Positions 1 through 8,661 of a stretch of DNA of 64,000 nt are shown here, in pieces. The translations under genes and the position numbers were made by a program. The notes beneath the pieces were generated by a model. That model had not been told where the DNA came from, made no database searches, and worked only from the letters and a program-made list of their open reading frames with translations. Source of the DNA: Polyangia bacterium (GTDB taxonomy: Bacteria > Myxococcota_A > Polyangia > Nannocystales > Nannocystaceae); the NCBI GenBank assembly GCA_030430565.1, contig JAUIKS010000025.1, forward strand, positions 1-64,000. The letters are read 5' to 3'. How positions within the stretch are numbered: position 1 is the stretch's first letter; the number at the start of each line of letters is the position of its first letter.

Positions 1-2837
1 CCCTCCTCGAGGCCGGCGCTCCAGCCCGCGCCGTGGATCGCCGCCAGCGAGATGTCCTCGTGGACGAGCACGCGGTGGCTCTGCGCCGCCTCGCGCACGG
101 CGAGCATCGGCGGCGCGTCGGCGATCGTCTCGGTCAGCGCGACCAGCTGCTGCCGGGTCTGCTGGGCGTCGCCCGCGAGCTCGCGCTTGACCCCGGTGCG
201 CTCGTAGGAGCCGTCGAGCAGCCAGACGTCGATCGCGGTGGCGTCGAGCGGGCGCGCGAGGTCGAGCGCGAGCGCGCGCACCCACATCTCGAGCTCCGGG
301 CGCTCGCGCGCGGTCGCGAGCGCCCGGCGGAGCTTGCCGATCTGCCCCTCGGCGGCCCGCAGCTCCCGCGCCCGCGTCGAGGCGTCCCGTCGGTGCTTCT
401 CGAGGCGCGCCGAGACGGCGCGCATTCGGAGCAGATGGGCGATGGCGCCGAGCAGCACGAGCAGCAGCGCGAGCGCGCCGCCGAGCAGCCAGCCGCGATG
501 CCACCGCGGCGCCTCGGCCTGCGTCAGCTCGAGCACGGTCTCGGTCGAGTCCCACTCCTCGAGGCCGGTCGAGGCGGCGACGCGGAACTGGTACGCGCCC
601 GCCGGGAGGCTCGTGTAGATCGCGGTCCGCCGCGTGCCCGCCTCGGTCCACGCGGTGTCGAAGCCCTCGAGGACGTAGCGGAAGCGCAGCTGCTCGGGCG
701 CGACGAAGGCCGGCACCGTGTAGTCGATCGTCAGGGTGCGCGCGCCGGCGGGGAGGGCGAGGGGCGCGGACGGGTCGCGCGGGACGCCGTCGACGCGCAC
801 CGACTCGAGCACCACCGGCGGCGCGGGGACGCGGGCCGGGGGCTCGGGGTTGATCTTCACGACGCCCGCCTCGGTCGCGAACCACAGGTCGCCGTCCTCG
901 GCCCGCCAGGCGTTGGGCGCCCCGATGTCGCCGGGCGGGCGCACGCCGAGGTTCGCGCTGCCCTCGATCGCGCTGCCCTCGATCGCGACCGGGCTCACGC
1001 GCTCCCGCAGGCCGTCGGCGACCTCGGCGAGCTCCTCCTGCACGACCCGGTAGAGCCCGCGCTCGCCGGACAGCCAGAAGTTGCCGGCGTCGTCGTCGAG
1101 GATCTGCAGCACGCTGTCGTCGAGCAGGCCCTCCGCGGCGGTCAGCGCGTCGATGACCCCGTCCTGGATTCGCAGGAGGCCGGAGTGCTCGGTGCCCACC
1201 CACAGCGCGCCGCCGGTGTCCTCGTGGATGACCCGAATGACATCCGCGACGATGTCGTCGGGTCGGTCCTGGCGCGAGATGTCCTCGCCGTCCATGCGCA
1301 GCAGCCCGCCGCCGCGCGTGCCGATCCACAGCTGGTCGGCGCTGTCGACGTGCAGCGCGGTGATCGTCTCGCTCGTGAGGCCGTTCTCGCTCGTGAAGTA
1401 GCGGAGCGGGTCGCCCTCGTAATTGTCGTTGTAGCGGACGAGGCCGCCGCCCTGCGTGCCCAGCCAGAGGTTGCCGCGCAGGTCCGAGGTGATCGCGGTG
1501 ATCGAGCGCAGCGGCAGCGCGTCGTCGTCGAGCGCGCGCTCGATCTTGTCCTGACGCAGGCGCGCGAGGCCGTCCTGGGTGCCGATCCACAGCCCGCGGC
1601 TCGGCTGCTCGTGCAGCGCCTGGATGTTGTCGTTCGGCAGCTTGCTGTTCTCGTGATCGAAGATCGTCAGCGAGCCGCCCTCGGAGCGGACGAGGCCGCC
1701 GCCTAGCGTGCCGAGCCAGATCGCGCCGGCCTCGGTCTCGAGCACCGAGCTGACCGCGTCGACGGGCAGCCCCTCGCGCTCGCCGAAGCGCACGAAGGGC
1801 GCGTCCGCGAGCTGCTCGAGGCCGCCGCCGAGCGTGCCGATCCAGAGGTTGCCGTAGCGGTCCTCGGTCAGCGCCTGGACGTTGGGGCTCTCGAGGCCGT
1901 CGTCCTGCGTGTACCGGTTGACGCGGCCGTTGGCGATGCGGTTGAGCCCGCCGCTCGCGGTGCCGATCCAGACGTTGCCGTCGCGGTCGACCTGCAGGGT
2001 CGTGACGGTGTTGTCCGACAGCCCCATCTCGGTCGTGTAGAGCTTCCACGCGCCCTCGCGCAGGCGCCCGAGGCCGCCGTCGGTGCCGACCCAGAGGTCG
2101 CCGGCGGGGTCCCGCGTGATCGCGTTGATCGCGTCGCTCGGCAGCGCGGGCGCGTTGTACACGGCCACCTCGGGCCTGGCCTCGAGGCCAGCGCCGAACT
2201 CGACGCGCGCGAGCCCGGCGCCCGCGGTGCCGACCCAGACCACCGACTCGGCGTCGAGATGCAGCGCCGTCAGCACGTCGCTCGGGAGGCCCTCCGTCGC
2301 GGTGTAGCCCCGGAGCTCGCCGGTGCTCGGGTCGCGGCGCGCGAGCCCGGCGGTCGTCGTGATCCACAGCGCGCCGCGCTCGTCGGCCGCGAGCTGGGCG
2401 ACGCCGCCCGAGGGCAGCCCGCGCGCGCTGTCCAGGGTGTCGACGAGCACGCCGGCGCGGAGCTGCGCGACCGCGCCGGCGTCGGTAGCGACCCACAGCG
2501 AGCCGTCGCTCGTCTCGATCATCGAGACGACCCGATGCCCGCGGAAGGTCGGGCTGTCGTCCGCCGCGGGGCGCGTGAAGCGGATCCCGTCGAAGCGGAC
2601 GAGGCCCCCCGCCGTGCCGATCCACAGGAAGCCGTCGCGGGTCTGCGTGAGCGCGGTGATCGTGTCGTCGCCCAGGCCCGCGCCGGCCTCCCACACGCGG
2701 TGGCGGTACTGCGTGATCGCGCGGTGGGGATCGAGCGCGGCGGCTGGCGCGGCGACCCACAGCGACGCGAGCGCGGTGAGCACGGTCAGTCGCCCCGAAC
2801 GACGCCAGCGCGGATCACCGAGCGCACGACGAAGCAC
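1..2837 (-). CDS. Reg_prop beta-propeller sensor protein (partial, runs off left edge)
   Basis: This is the 5' part of a large membrane sensor. A GTG start at 2837 opens an unbroken frame to the window edge (about 945 codons). Residues 1-34 are a signal peptide (Arg-rich, then a hydrophobic stretch ending AAPAAALD). Residues about 35-660 hold a long series of propeller blades with recurring LWIGT..GGL and LWVGT..GL motifs, typical of Reg_prop repeats in two-component regulators. Residues about 700-775 match a Y_Y_Y domain (FRYVLEGFDTAW, then YTSLPAGAYQFRV). A transmembrane helix lies near 782-803. A cytoplasmic GAF-like region begins near 850 and is cut by the edge. The output domain (histidine kinase, cyclase or other) is outside the window. 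A CACAAT hexamer ends 6 nt before the GTG and supports this start. The domain order is certain; the stimulus is unknown. Confidence 0.88.
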   Translation of the reverse strand, partial: MLRRALGDPRWRRSGRLTVLTALASLWVAAPAAALDPHRAITQYRHRVWEAGAGLGDDTITALTQTRDGFLWIGTAGGLVRFDGIRFTRPAADDSPTFRGHRVVSMIETSDGSLWVATDAGAVAQLRAGVLVDTLDSARGLPSGGVAQLAADERGALWITTTAGLARRDPSTGELRGYTATEGLPSDVLTALHLDAESVVWVGTAGAGLARVEFGAGLEARPEVAVYNAPALPSDAINAITRDPAGDLWVGTDGGLGRLREGAWKLYTTEMGLSDNTVTTLQVDRDGNVWIGTASGGLNRIANGRVNRYTQDDGLESPNVQALTEDRYGNLWIGTLGGGLEQLADAPFVRFGEREGLPVDAVSSVLETEAGAIWLGTLGGGLVRSEGGSLTIFDHENSKLPNDNIQALHEQPSRGLWIGTQDGLARLRQDKIERALDDDALPLRSITAITSDLRGNLWLGTQGGGLVRYNDNYEGDPLRYFTSENGLTSETITALHVDSADQLWIGTRGGGLLRMDGEDISRQDRPDDIVADVIRVIHEDTGGALWVGTEHSGLLRIQDGVIDALTAAEGLLDDSVLQILDDDAGNFWLSGERGLYRVVQEELAEVADGLRERVSPVAIEGSAIEGSANLGVRPPGDIGAPNAWRAEDGDLWFATEAGVVKINPEPPARVPAPPVVLESVRVDGVPRDPSAPLALPAGARTLTIDYTVPAFVAPEQLRFRYVLEGFDTAWTEAGTRRTAIYTSLPAGAYQFRVAASTGLEEWDSTETVLELTQAEAPRWHRGWLLGGALALLLVLLGAIAHLLRMRAVSARLEKHRRDASTRARELRAAEGQIGKLRRALATARERPELEMWVRALALDLARPLDATAIDVWLLDGSYERTGVKRELAGDAQQTRQQLVALTETIADAPPMLAVREAAQSHRVLVHEDISLAAIHGAGWSAGLEE

Positions 2838-2843
2838 CTCGGC

Positions 2844-2849
2844 ATTGTG
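2844..2849 (-). promoter_or_regulatory. -10-like hexamer CACAAT, leaderless start
   Basis: The hexamer lies exactly 6 nt upstream of the GTG at 2837, matching the spacing seen before many genes here, although its first base departs from TANNNT. Confidence 0.4.
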
Positions 2850-2942
2850 CAGGGAAATCCCGCGGCTCGCCAGAAGTCCGCAGCGCCGTCCGCGTTCGCG
2901 CTCGCGCTCCGTCGCGCGGTCTAGCCAGCGTCTAGTCGGCGC

Positions 2943-3851
2943 TCACTCGACGTCAGCGTTCGACTCTGAGGGCGCGCGCAGGAGCACGCGGCGCAGCAAC
3001 CGGAGCGCGAAGGGGGTCGAGGTGATCACCGTCAACGCCGCCAGCAGCAGCGCCGGGCTGAGGTAGTGCTTCGCGCTCCAGAACACCTGCGCGCGCTCCG
3101 GCAGCTCATGCGCGATCAACCATCGCTCCGCCGTCCACGCGTGCGGGGCGATCAACACGGCGACGAAGATGCTCGTCAGCCACAGCCCGATCAGACCGAT
3201 CGCGCGACCGAGGACCAGCAGGCCGGCGCACACGACGATCGAGATCATCGCCACCCGCGGCCACGCAGGGACGTTTTCGACCGCCGCCCAGATCACCTGG
3301 TGCTGCGAGAGCTGCAGGGTGTGATCGAGCAGACCGCCCAGCGCGCCCGCCGAGTAGATCGACCACCGGATCGTCCGCGTCTGCGACGCCGTGAACGGCG
3401 CCCAGTGATTCGGCAGCCAGCGGTGACGTGAGGTCTCGCGCTCGAAGCGACGGACGAGGTCGGGGGAGGCGAGCAGCGCGATCGCAAGCAGCGGGAACAC
3501 CCCGAGCGTCGCGAGGTTGACGTGCTCGAGCCCGAAGCGCAGGTGCGGCCACTGCTGCGCGAGCGCGCCGACGCACGCCCCGACTGCGGCCGCGCGCGCG
3601 AAGTAGACGCGGACCGCGAAGGCCACGGTCGCCAGGACGTAGACGAGGAAGTTCCCGAGATCGAGGGTGCGCGGATCCAGCAGCTCGGAGCAGCAGAGCG
3701 CGACGCCGCCGGCGAGGATGAGGAGCTCCCGCGGGCTGCGGCCGCCCGCCCACGCGAGGTCGCGGTCGAGCCGCGGAGGGCGGGGCGCGGGGGGATCGAC
3801 GGGGCTGTCTTGCGCGTGCATGGCGATTTCGCTCTCGCGGAGACGCGTCAC
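2943..3851 (-). CDS. Multi-pass membrane protein of unknown function
   Basis: A 302-residue protein with a polar, Pro/Arg-rich N-terminus (about 40 residues) followed by about seven hydrophobic segments, for example LLILAGGVALCC, FLVYVLATVAFAV and LLVLGRAIGLIGLWL. I recognise no catalytic motif or family. It begins with GTG at 3851 directly after a GGAGG run (too close to be an ideal ribosome site). An in-frame ATG at 3821, preceded by a GAGAGCGAA stretch, is an alternative start that removes ten residues. It reads in the same direction as the upstream-sensor gene but is separated from it by about 100 bp, so co-transcription is possible and unproven. Confidence 0.7.
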   Translation of the reverse strand: MTRLRESEIAMHAQDSPVDPPAPRPPRLDRDLAWAGGRSPRELLILAGGVALCCSELLDPRTLDLGNFLVYVLATVAFAVRVYFARAAAVGACVGALAQQWPHLRFGLEHVNLATLGVFPLLAIALLASPDLVRRFERETSRHRWLPNHWAPFTASQTRTIRWSIYSAGALGGLLDHTLQLSQHQVIWAAVENVPAWPRVAMISIVVCAGLLVLGRAIGLIGLWLTSIFVAVLIAPHAWTAERWLIAHELPERAQVFWSAKHYLSPALLLAALTVITSTPFALRLLRRVLLRAPSESNADVE

Positions 3852-3912
3852 GCCTCCGATTGATTCCAGGGGAGCGCCCGTTGCGTTGGCGCCTCGCCTT
3901 CGCTCGAGGGTA

Positions 3913-4329
3913 TCACCGCGCGCGCGCGAGCGTGCGCAGCCCGAGCCCGCACAGCAGCGCGCCCATCAGCTCCCCCGCCCCTAGGAGCCACGTGATCGCG
4001 CGCTGCGGACCGTCGACGCAGACGCCGAGCAGGCGCGCGAGCGCCATCCCCGACAGGGCGCACAGCGCCGCGCGCAGCCCGAGCTCGAGCAGGGCGGGAT
4101 CGCGCTTGGAGCCGCGGAGCAGGAGCCCGAGGTAGCACGCCAGCCCGAGCTCGAGCCCGCCGTAGATCGCTCGGATATCGGTGAGCGCGGTCGCTGATCC
4201 CGCGAGGATGTCGACCTGCGCGGCCATGCCCGCAGGCGCGAGCAGGAAGGCGAGCCCGGCGGCCGCGAACAGCAGGGATGACAAGAGCAGCGCGACGCGG
4301 GCCATCGTCATTGCTACTACAGCATTCAC
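3913..4329 (-). CDS. DUF4345-type small membrane protein
   Basis: A 138-residue protein with four predicted membrane helices. The motif IRAIYGGLELG after the first helix (residues about 52-62) is the hallmark I associate with DUF4345 proteins, and the length is usual for that family. No biochemical role is established. The listed start is GTG at 4329; an in-frame ATG six codons later (4311) is a credible alternative because it sits just ahead of the first hydrophobic segment. It is transcribed divergently from the symporter gene at 4405, leaving about 75 bp for both promoters. Confidence 0.75.
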   Translation of the reverse strand: MNAVVAMTMARVALLLSSLLFAAAGLAFLLAPAGMAAQVDILAGSATALTDIRAIYGGLELGLACYLGLLLRGSKRDPALLELGLRAALCALSGMALARLLGVCVDGPQRAITWLLGAGELMGALLCGLGLRTLARAR

Positions 4330-4393
4330 CGCGTCGAGGCTGCGACCGGCTGTCAGCGATCTCCTCGACTTCCGCCGCGAACGCGCGCCCGAG

Positions 4394-4399
4394 TACGAT
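4394..4399 (+). promoter_or_regulatory. -10-like hexamer TACGAT before symporter gene
   Basis: TACGAT ends 5 nt before the ATG at 4405, the leaderless arrangement recurrent in this window. Confidence 0.5.
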
Positions 4400-4404
4400 G
4401 CGGC

Positions 4405-5274
4405 ATGCTCTCTGGACTCGAGAAAGCGCTGCTCGCCGTCCTGCTGCTCGTGCTCATGACCGGGATGGGCGCGACGCTCACGCCGCGCAATTTTAGTGAC
4501 ATCGCGCGTCGACCCAAGGGCGTGCTGATCGGCCTCGCGTCGCAGTTCGGCTGGATGCCGCTGCTCGCCTTCGTGCTCGCCCAGGCGCTCAACCTCGACG
4601 AGGCCTTCGCGATCGGGCTGCTGATCGTCGGCTGCACGCCGGGCGGCACCACCTCGAACCTCTTCACCTACTACGCGCGCGCCGACGTCTCGCTGAGCAT
4701 CTCGATGACCGTGGTCTCGACGCTGTGCGCCTTCGTGATGATGCCGCTGCTGCTCGGCCTCTACGTCGGGCAGCTCGACAACACCTCGATCACGATCCCC
4801 TACGCGAGCATCCTCGTCACCTTGGTGCTCGTGCTCGTGCCCGTCGCGATCGGCATGGCGATCAAGTCACGCAGCGAGCGCGCGGCCGAGCTCACCGAGA
4901 AGATCGGCAGCGTCGCTGGCGTCGGCGTGCTCGCGCTGCTGATCATCAGCGGCCTCGTCAACAACAGCGAGCTGCTGCTCCAGACCTCCGCGCCCATGTA
5001 CGTCGCCGCGATCGGTCTCGGCGTCGCCGGCATGGGGCTCGGCTACCTGGCGGCGACGCTGCTTCGCCTCGGTCGCCCGCAGCGGCGAGCGGTCGCCCTC
5101 GAGACCGGGATCCAGAACAGCCCGCTCGCGCTCGGGATCATCGTCGCCACCTTCCCCGACGCCCTGCACGAGCGCATGATGTGGCTCCCGCTGCTGTACG
5201 CCCTGTTCGTGCTGCTCAGCTCCTCGCTCGTCACGCTGTACTTCGCGCGGACCTCCCGCGACGTCAGCGAGTAG
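4405..5274 (+). CDS. Bile acid:sodium symporter family transporter (BASS-like)
   Basis: A 289-residue inner-membrane protein with eight to ten hydrophobic helices. The stretch GCTPGGTTSNLFTYYARAD (residues about 76-94) is the conserved core motif of the bile acid:sodium symporter superfamily, followed by LSISMT and a Met-rich helix. The repeat-related segment LETGIQNSPLALGI (about 232-245) corresponds to the second conserved crossover region. Family members move organic anions with sodium; the substrate here cannot be told from sequence. The ATG start is supported by a TACGAT hexamer 5 nt upstream. The next gene starts 24 bp after its stop on the same strand. Confidence 0.87.
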   Translation: MLSGLEKALLAVLLLVLMTGMGATLTPRNFSDIARRPKGVLIGLASQFGWMPLLAFVLAQALNLDEAFAIGLLIVGCTPGGTTSNLFTYYARADVSLSISMTVVSTLCAFVMMPLLLGLYVGQLDNTSITIPYASILVTLVLVLVPVAIGMAIKSRSERAAELTEKIGSVAGVGVLALLIISGLVNNSELLLQTSAPMYVAAIGLGVAGMGLGYLAATLLRLGRPQRRAVALETGIQNSPLALGIIVATFPDALHERMMWLPLLYALFVLLSSSLVTLYFARTSRDVSE

Positions 5275-5298
5275 CCCGCGTCGCGCGGAGTCGCGCGG

Positions 5299-5991
5299 GT
5301 GATTGACAGGCCCGCGGCGTCGCGCGAAACCAAGGGGGTGCAGGAGGACCAGCCCGCGCTCGAGATCACCAACACCCAGTCGCTGCTCGACGCGCTCGAT
5401 CGACGCGGCGTGAGCGAGGCCGAGCGACGCGCGTTCGATGAGCGCGTCTGGGCGGCGCGCGGCGTCGACGCGGCCATCCTCGTCACGGATCTCTCCGGCT
5501 TCACCCGCCTGACTCGGCGCCACGGCATCCTCCACTTCCTCGCCGTCTTCCGACGCTGTCAAAACATCTGCCTCCCGCAGATCGAGCGCCACCGCGGGAC
5601 CACGCTCAAGCAGGACGCCGACGACCTGATCGCGCTGTTCCCCGGGCCGCTCGAGGCGGTCTCCGCCGCGCTCGGGATGATCAAGGCCGCCGACGAGCTC
5701 AATCAAAGCCTCGACGAGGACGATCAGGTCGGCCTCTGCATCGGCGTCGAGCACGGTCGCATGCTGCGGCTCGACGACGACGCCTTCGGCGACGCGGTCA
5801 ACGTCGCCTTCAAGCTCGGCGAGGACATAGCGAAGGCCGGCGAGGTCCTGATCGGCGCGCGCGCGTACGCGGCGGTCACCGAGGCCGGCTACGACTTCCG
5901 CGGCTACGCGGTCAGCGAGGCCCGCGGCGTCGAGACCGGCAAGGTCGTGCTCGAGCACCACGCCGTTCACTACGTCGGCGACGCGTCTTAA
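5299..5991 (+). CDS. Class III adenylate/guanylate cyclase-like protein
   Basis: A 230-residue soluble protein whose residues about 55-200 form a class III nucleotidyl cyclase homology domain. The first metal-binding Asp is in VTDLSGFTRL, the second region reads KQDADDLIALF (usual GD replaced by AD), and the transition-state segment reads GDAVNVAFKL. In active cyclases this last segment is usually N..AR; here the Arg position is Lys. The catalytic Asn is kept. The protein could therefore be a weak cyclase or a cyclase-derived sensor. There is no membrane segment. The start is uncertain: GTG at 5299, or GTG near 5338, which lacks the poorly conserved first residues. It may be co-transcribed with the symporter just upstream. 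Confidence 0.8.
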   Translation: MIDRPAASRETKGVQEDQPALEITNTQSLLDALDRRGVSEAERRAFDERVWAARGVDAAILVTDLSGFTRLTRRHGILHFLAVFRRCQNICLPQIERHRGTTLKQDADDLIALFPGPLEAVSAALGMIKAADELNQSLDEDDQVGLCIGVEHGRMLRLDDDAFGDAVNVAFKLGEDIAKAGEVLIGARAYAAVTEAGYDFRGYAVSEARGVETGKVVLEHHAVHYVGDAS

Positions 5992-6270
5992 TCTCCTGCG
6001 CCTGTGTCGGCTTTTGTCGGGTCGCGTTCCGTCCGTTCGTTCGTTACGTCGACGACTCGTAATCATCGCCCGCGCCTGTGTCGGGTAGCGTCTCGAGAGC
6101 ATGGGAGACCCACACCGTGGGACCCTCCCGTGACTCCCGCGAACGCGTTCGCTATATGGACTCGACGCATCGTGAGCGCAGCGGCGGAGCGGGGCGGAGA
6201 GGGAGGGGCGGGGGGTGACGAGACCACCCGTCCAGTTGTGCTGACGATCCAGCTCTGTAGACTCGCCCGC
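5992..6270. other. Intergenic region with a hairpin and a short direct repeat
   Basis: No gene is evident. It contains a direct repeat of GCGCCTGTGTCGG (near 5998 and 6072) and an imperfect hairpin at 6103-6129 (arms GGGAG and CTCCC outside, CCCAC and GTGGG inside, loop ACC). No T-run follows, so it is at best a weak or factor-assisted terminator for the cyclase gene. Confidence 0.35.
6258..6263 (+). promoter_or_regulatory. -10-like hexamer TAGACT before ridA
   Basis: TAGACT ends 7 nt before the ATG at 6271, and it discriminates that ATG from the upstream in-frame start at 6004. Confidence 0.5.
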
Positions 6271-6678
6271 ATGGCAAAGAACATCCGCAGGATCATCTCC
6301 ACCGCCGGCGCGCCGAAGGCGATCGGCCCGTACTCGCAGGCGGTCCTGGTCAACGAGCTGCTGTTCTGCTCTGGGCAGCTGGGCCTCGACCCCGCCACCG
6401 GAGAATTCGTCTCGGACGACGCCGCCGGTCAGACCCGGCAGGCCTTACAAAACGCCGGCGCCGTGCTCGAGGCCGCCGGCACCAGCTTTTCGAAGGTCGT
6501 CAAGACCAGCATCTTCCTCGCGGACATCAACGACTACAAAGCCGTCAACGACGTCTACGCCGGCTTCTTCTCCGCGCCCTTTCCCGCGCGCGCCGCCTTC
6601 CAGGTCGCGACTCTCCCCAAGCACGCCAAGGTCGAGATCGAGCTGATCGCGATCGTCGGCGACGTCGAGGACCAGTAG
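6271..6678 (+). CDS. ridA: RidA/YjgF enamine/imine deaminase
   Basis: A 135-residue protein, the usual length of RidA. RidA enzymes hydrolyse reactive enamine/imine intermediates (such as 2-aminoacrylate) released by PLP enzymes. Family signatures are clear: IGPYSQAV near residue 20, LFCSGQLGLDPATGE around 32-46, QALQNAGAVLEAAG in the middle, and the C-terminal PARAAFQVATLP with the catalytic-site Arg, then VEIELIAIV. The frame is open back to 6004, but conservation begins only at MAKNIRRI, and a TAGACT hexamer 7 nt upstream supports the ATG at 6271. No operon partner is obvious. Confidence 0.95.
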   Translation: MAKNIRRIISTAGAPKAIGPYSQAVLVNELLFCSGQLGLDPATGEFVSDDAAGQTRQALQNAGAVLEAAGTSFSKVVKTSIFLADINDYKAVNDVYAGFFSAPFPARAAFQVATLPKHAKVEIELIAIVGDVEDQ

Positions 6679-6731
6679 CGCCCGCGGCTCGAGCCAGCGG
6701 GGCGCGGCGACGCGGCGGCGCGCCCCTCGGC

Positions 6732-6960
6732 TCAGCGCTCCTCCGTGAGCTCGCAGACCGCCGGCATGTGATCGAGATAGACCGTGTCGAGCACCGGCGG
6801 CTCGCCGTCGACGCCCGCCGACACGCAGCCGCCGACGAGCGTGTCGCTGACCACGTGGTCGATGTTCTCGAAGATGTGCTTGATCTGCTCCTGGCGACAG
6901 CTCCAGGCGCCGCGCCACTCGTCGCGGGAGAGCAGGCACGCTTTGTCGCGAGCGGCGCCG
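6732..6960 (-). pseudogene. Remnant of a Cys-containing protein (C-terminal fragment, no start)
   Basis: On the minus strand a frame ending with TGA at 6732-6734 reads like natural protein: DKACLLSRDEWRGAWSC, then QIKHIFENIDHVVSDTLVGG and a tail ending VCELTEER. The frame stays open upstream but has no credible start codon. It runs into the promoter and start of the divergent lipoprotein gene at 6992. I read it as a truncated gene remnant. It could also be an artefact of base composition, but the balanced amino-acid use (Lys, Ile, Phe, Asn, His) is unlike the Arg/Ala-rich shadow frames around it. The family is not recognised. Confidence 0.4.
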
Positions 6961-6977
6961 CGCGTGTCCGTCGCCGC

Positions 6978-6983
6978 TATACT
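6978..6983 (+). promoter_or_regulatory. -10-like hexamer TATACT
   Basis: TATACT ends 8 nt before the ATG at 6992. It lies inside the overlapping sequence CTCGAG shared with the pseudogene region. Confidence 0.5.
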
Positions 6984-6991
6984 CCTCGAGT

Positions 6992-8542
6992 ATGCGTGTC
7001 GGCGCTTCAGGGTATCGCTCGTTGTGTGGGGGCCGGCTGGGGTCGCTGCTGGCGACGTCGATCACCCTCGTGGCCTGCGCGCAGGGCCAGGATCCGTCGT
7101 CGCGGGCGCAGGCCTCGCCCCCGGCGCGCGCGCCGTCGGACCAGCAGGCGCTCGGCTTCGTCGACACGCCGGTCACGCGATCGGGGCCGAGCAACCAGGC
7201 GGCGCCCGCGTCGGCGAGGGGCGAAGCGACGGACGAAGAGGCCGTCGAGGACGCAGACGAAGAAGACCGAGAAGACATGTCCTCGGAGGAGGCCGACAGC
7301 GCGGGCCGGCGCGCGTCGGCGGCGGCGCCGAGTCAGTCGACCTGGAGCCCCCCGAGCTCGATCGGGCGCGGCGGGGCGACGGCGCTCCCGAGCGCCTCGT
7401 CGGGCGTCTCGCGGTGGCGGGCGGTTAAGCTGCTCCACGACGCGTTTAAGGGCAGCGGCTGCGCCGGCGGCGTTCCGGGCGGCCCTGGGCTAGAGCGCGC
7501 GAAGCCGGCCTATTGGGAGGATAAGGACGAACAGGGCGAGTTCTTCGACGCGACGCGGCGCGGCGCCGTGGTCCTGACCTATCATTCGTGGCACGGCAAC
7601 GGCGTGACCGCGGATCACGACGTGGAGATCGCCCGCTACGACACGCGGAGCTGTACACGCGAGGACGTGACCGTGAGCGTCAGCGACGGTGGGTTGAGCG
7701 CGCGCCTCTACGGCGATCCGAGCTCGCGGGTCGTCACGCAGGCGGTCGGGCGCACGCTCGACCCGGGCGCGCCCGAGCACGCCTACGCGCGGCTCGTGTC
7801 GACGATGCGCATGGTCTGCGAGCCCGCGGACACGCTCGCGCTCGGCGACCCGGTCCCGACCGGCGATGACCTCGCGCTGTTCGAGCTGCACGAGCTGCCG
7901 TTCACCGAGCAGCCCTGGCACAAGGGTCGCCCGCGCGCGCAGGGCTGGGCCTGGTACCCGGTGGAGGGGGAGGAGTACGAGGGCGAGGCGGTGCGCACGC
8001 GCGTGATCGCGGCTCCGGGCGCGGTCAAGACGCTGCGCCGCGTCGGGCGTCACGAGGTGTTCGGCGCGGCGCTGCACGGGCGCAACGGCGGCTTCGCGCT
8101 CGGCGTCTACGACCGCGTCAAGCGGCGCCACCGCTGGGTCATGCTCACGCGGGTGTGCCTGCGCGGCACGTCGATCTCGTGGCTCGCGGCGGGCGAGGAG
8201 CTGGTGGTCGGCTACGCCGTCTCGCATCACCCCGTCTACGCGGAGGAGGGGCGCGACGGCCTGTTCGTGCTCGACCTCCGCCGCGGGCGGGCGTTTCGGC
8301 TCACGCTCGAGGGCAACTCGCTGGTGTGGGAGGCGTGCCCGCCGGGCGAGCTCGACCGGCGCGGCGAGGACGAGGAGGAAGACGCGGAGGAAGACGCGGA
8401 CGAGCGCTGCGAGGACTGGTTGATCTTCGAGCCGACGGACGCGCTGATCGGTCGGTTTCGGCACGACGACAGGACGCTGCGGGCGCGCTCGGGCGCGCTC
8501 GTCTCGCTCGCGCGCCTGCGCGAGGCGCTCGATCGTCGCTGA
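6992..8542 (+). CDS. Large secreted lipoprotein of unknown function
   Basis: A 516-residue predicted lipoprotein. The signal peptide ends in lipobox ITLVAC (Cys29). Residues 30-140 are low-complexity, Ser/Ala/Pro-rich with an acidic run (EEAVEDADEEDRED), a likely stalk. The remaining 370 residues form a globular region with several Cys (for example SGCAGG, RSCTRED, RMVCEPADT, EACPPGE, ERCEDWL) and alternating beta-like segments. A second acidic insertion (EDEEEDAEEDADE) lies near residue 460. I recognise no family. The globular part has segments such as ALFELHELPF and DGLFVLDLRRGRAF that suggest a beta-rich or propeller-like fold, but this is a guess. It is transcribed alone. Confidence 0.78.
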   Translation: MRVGASGYRSLCGGRLGSLLATSITLVACAQGQDPSSRAQASPPARAPSDQQALGFVDTPVTRSGPSNQAAPASARGEATDEEAVEDADEEDREDMSSEEADSAGRRASAAAPSQSTWSPPSSIGRGGATALPSASSGVSRWRAVKLLHDAFKGSGCAGGVPGGPGLERAKPAYWEDKDEQGEFFDATRRGAVVLTYHSWHGNGVTADHDVEIARYDTRSCTREDVTVSVSDGGLSARLYGDPSSRVVTQAVGRTLDPGAPEHAYARLVSTMRMVCEPADTLALGDPVPTGDDLALFELHELPFTEQPWHKGRPRAQGWAWYPVEGEEYEGEAVRTRVIAAPGAVKTLRRVGRHEVFGAALHGRNGGFALGVYDRVKRRHRWVMLTRVCLRGTSISWLAAGEELVVGYAVSHHPVYAEEGRDGLFVLDLRRGRAFRLTLEGNSLVWEACPPGELDRRGEDEEEDAEEDADERCEDWLIFEPTDALIGRFRHDDRTLRARSGALVSLARLREALDRR

Positions 8543-8661
8543 GCCGGCGGTTGCGCGTACACGGATCGCGCCGAGACCTGTTCGTATATACATGCGCGAA
8601 AATACTTCCTTGACGTCCCGGCGCGCGCGACGTGATCCTCGGGCGCGCCAGGAGTCGTTGC

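Noticed and set aside
33-1706. Plus-strand open frame at the left edge
   Set aside because: It is antisense to the Reg_prop sensor, whose minus-strand frame has a signal peptide, propeller repeats and a Y_Y_Y domain.
6004-6270. N-terminal extension of ridA
   Set aside because: Conservation, family length and the TAGACT element all indicate ATG 6271.
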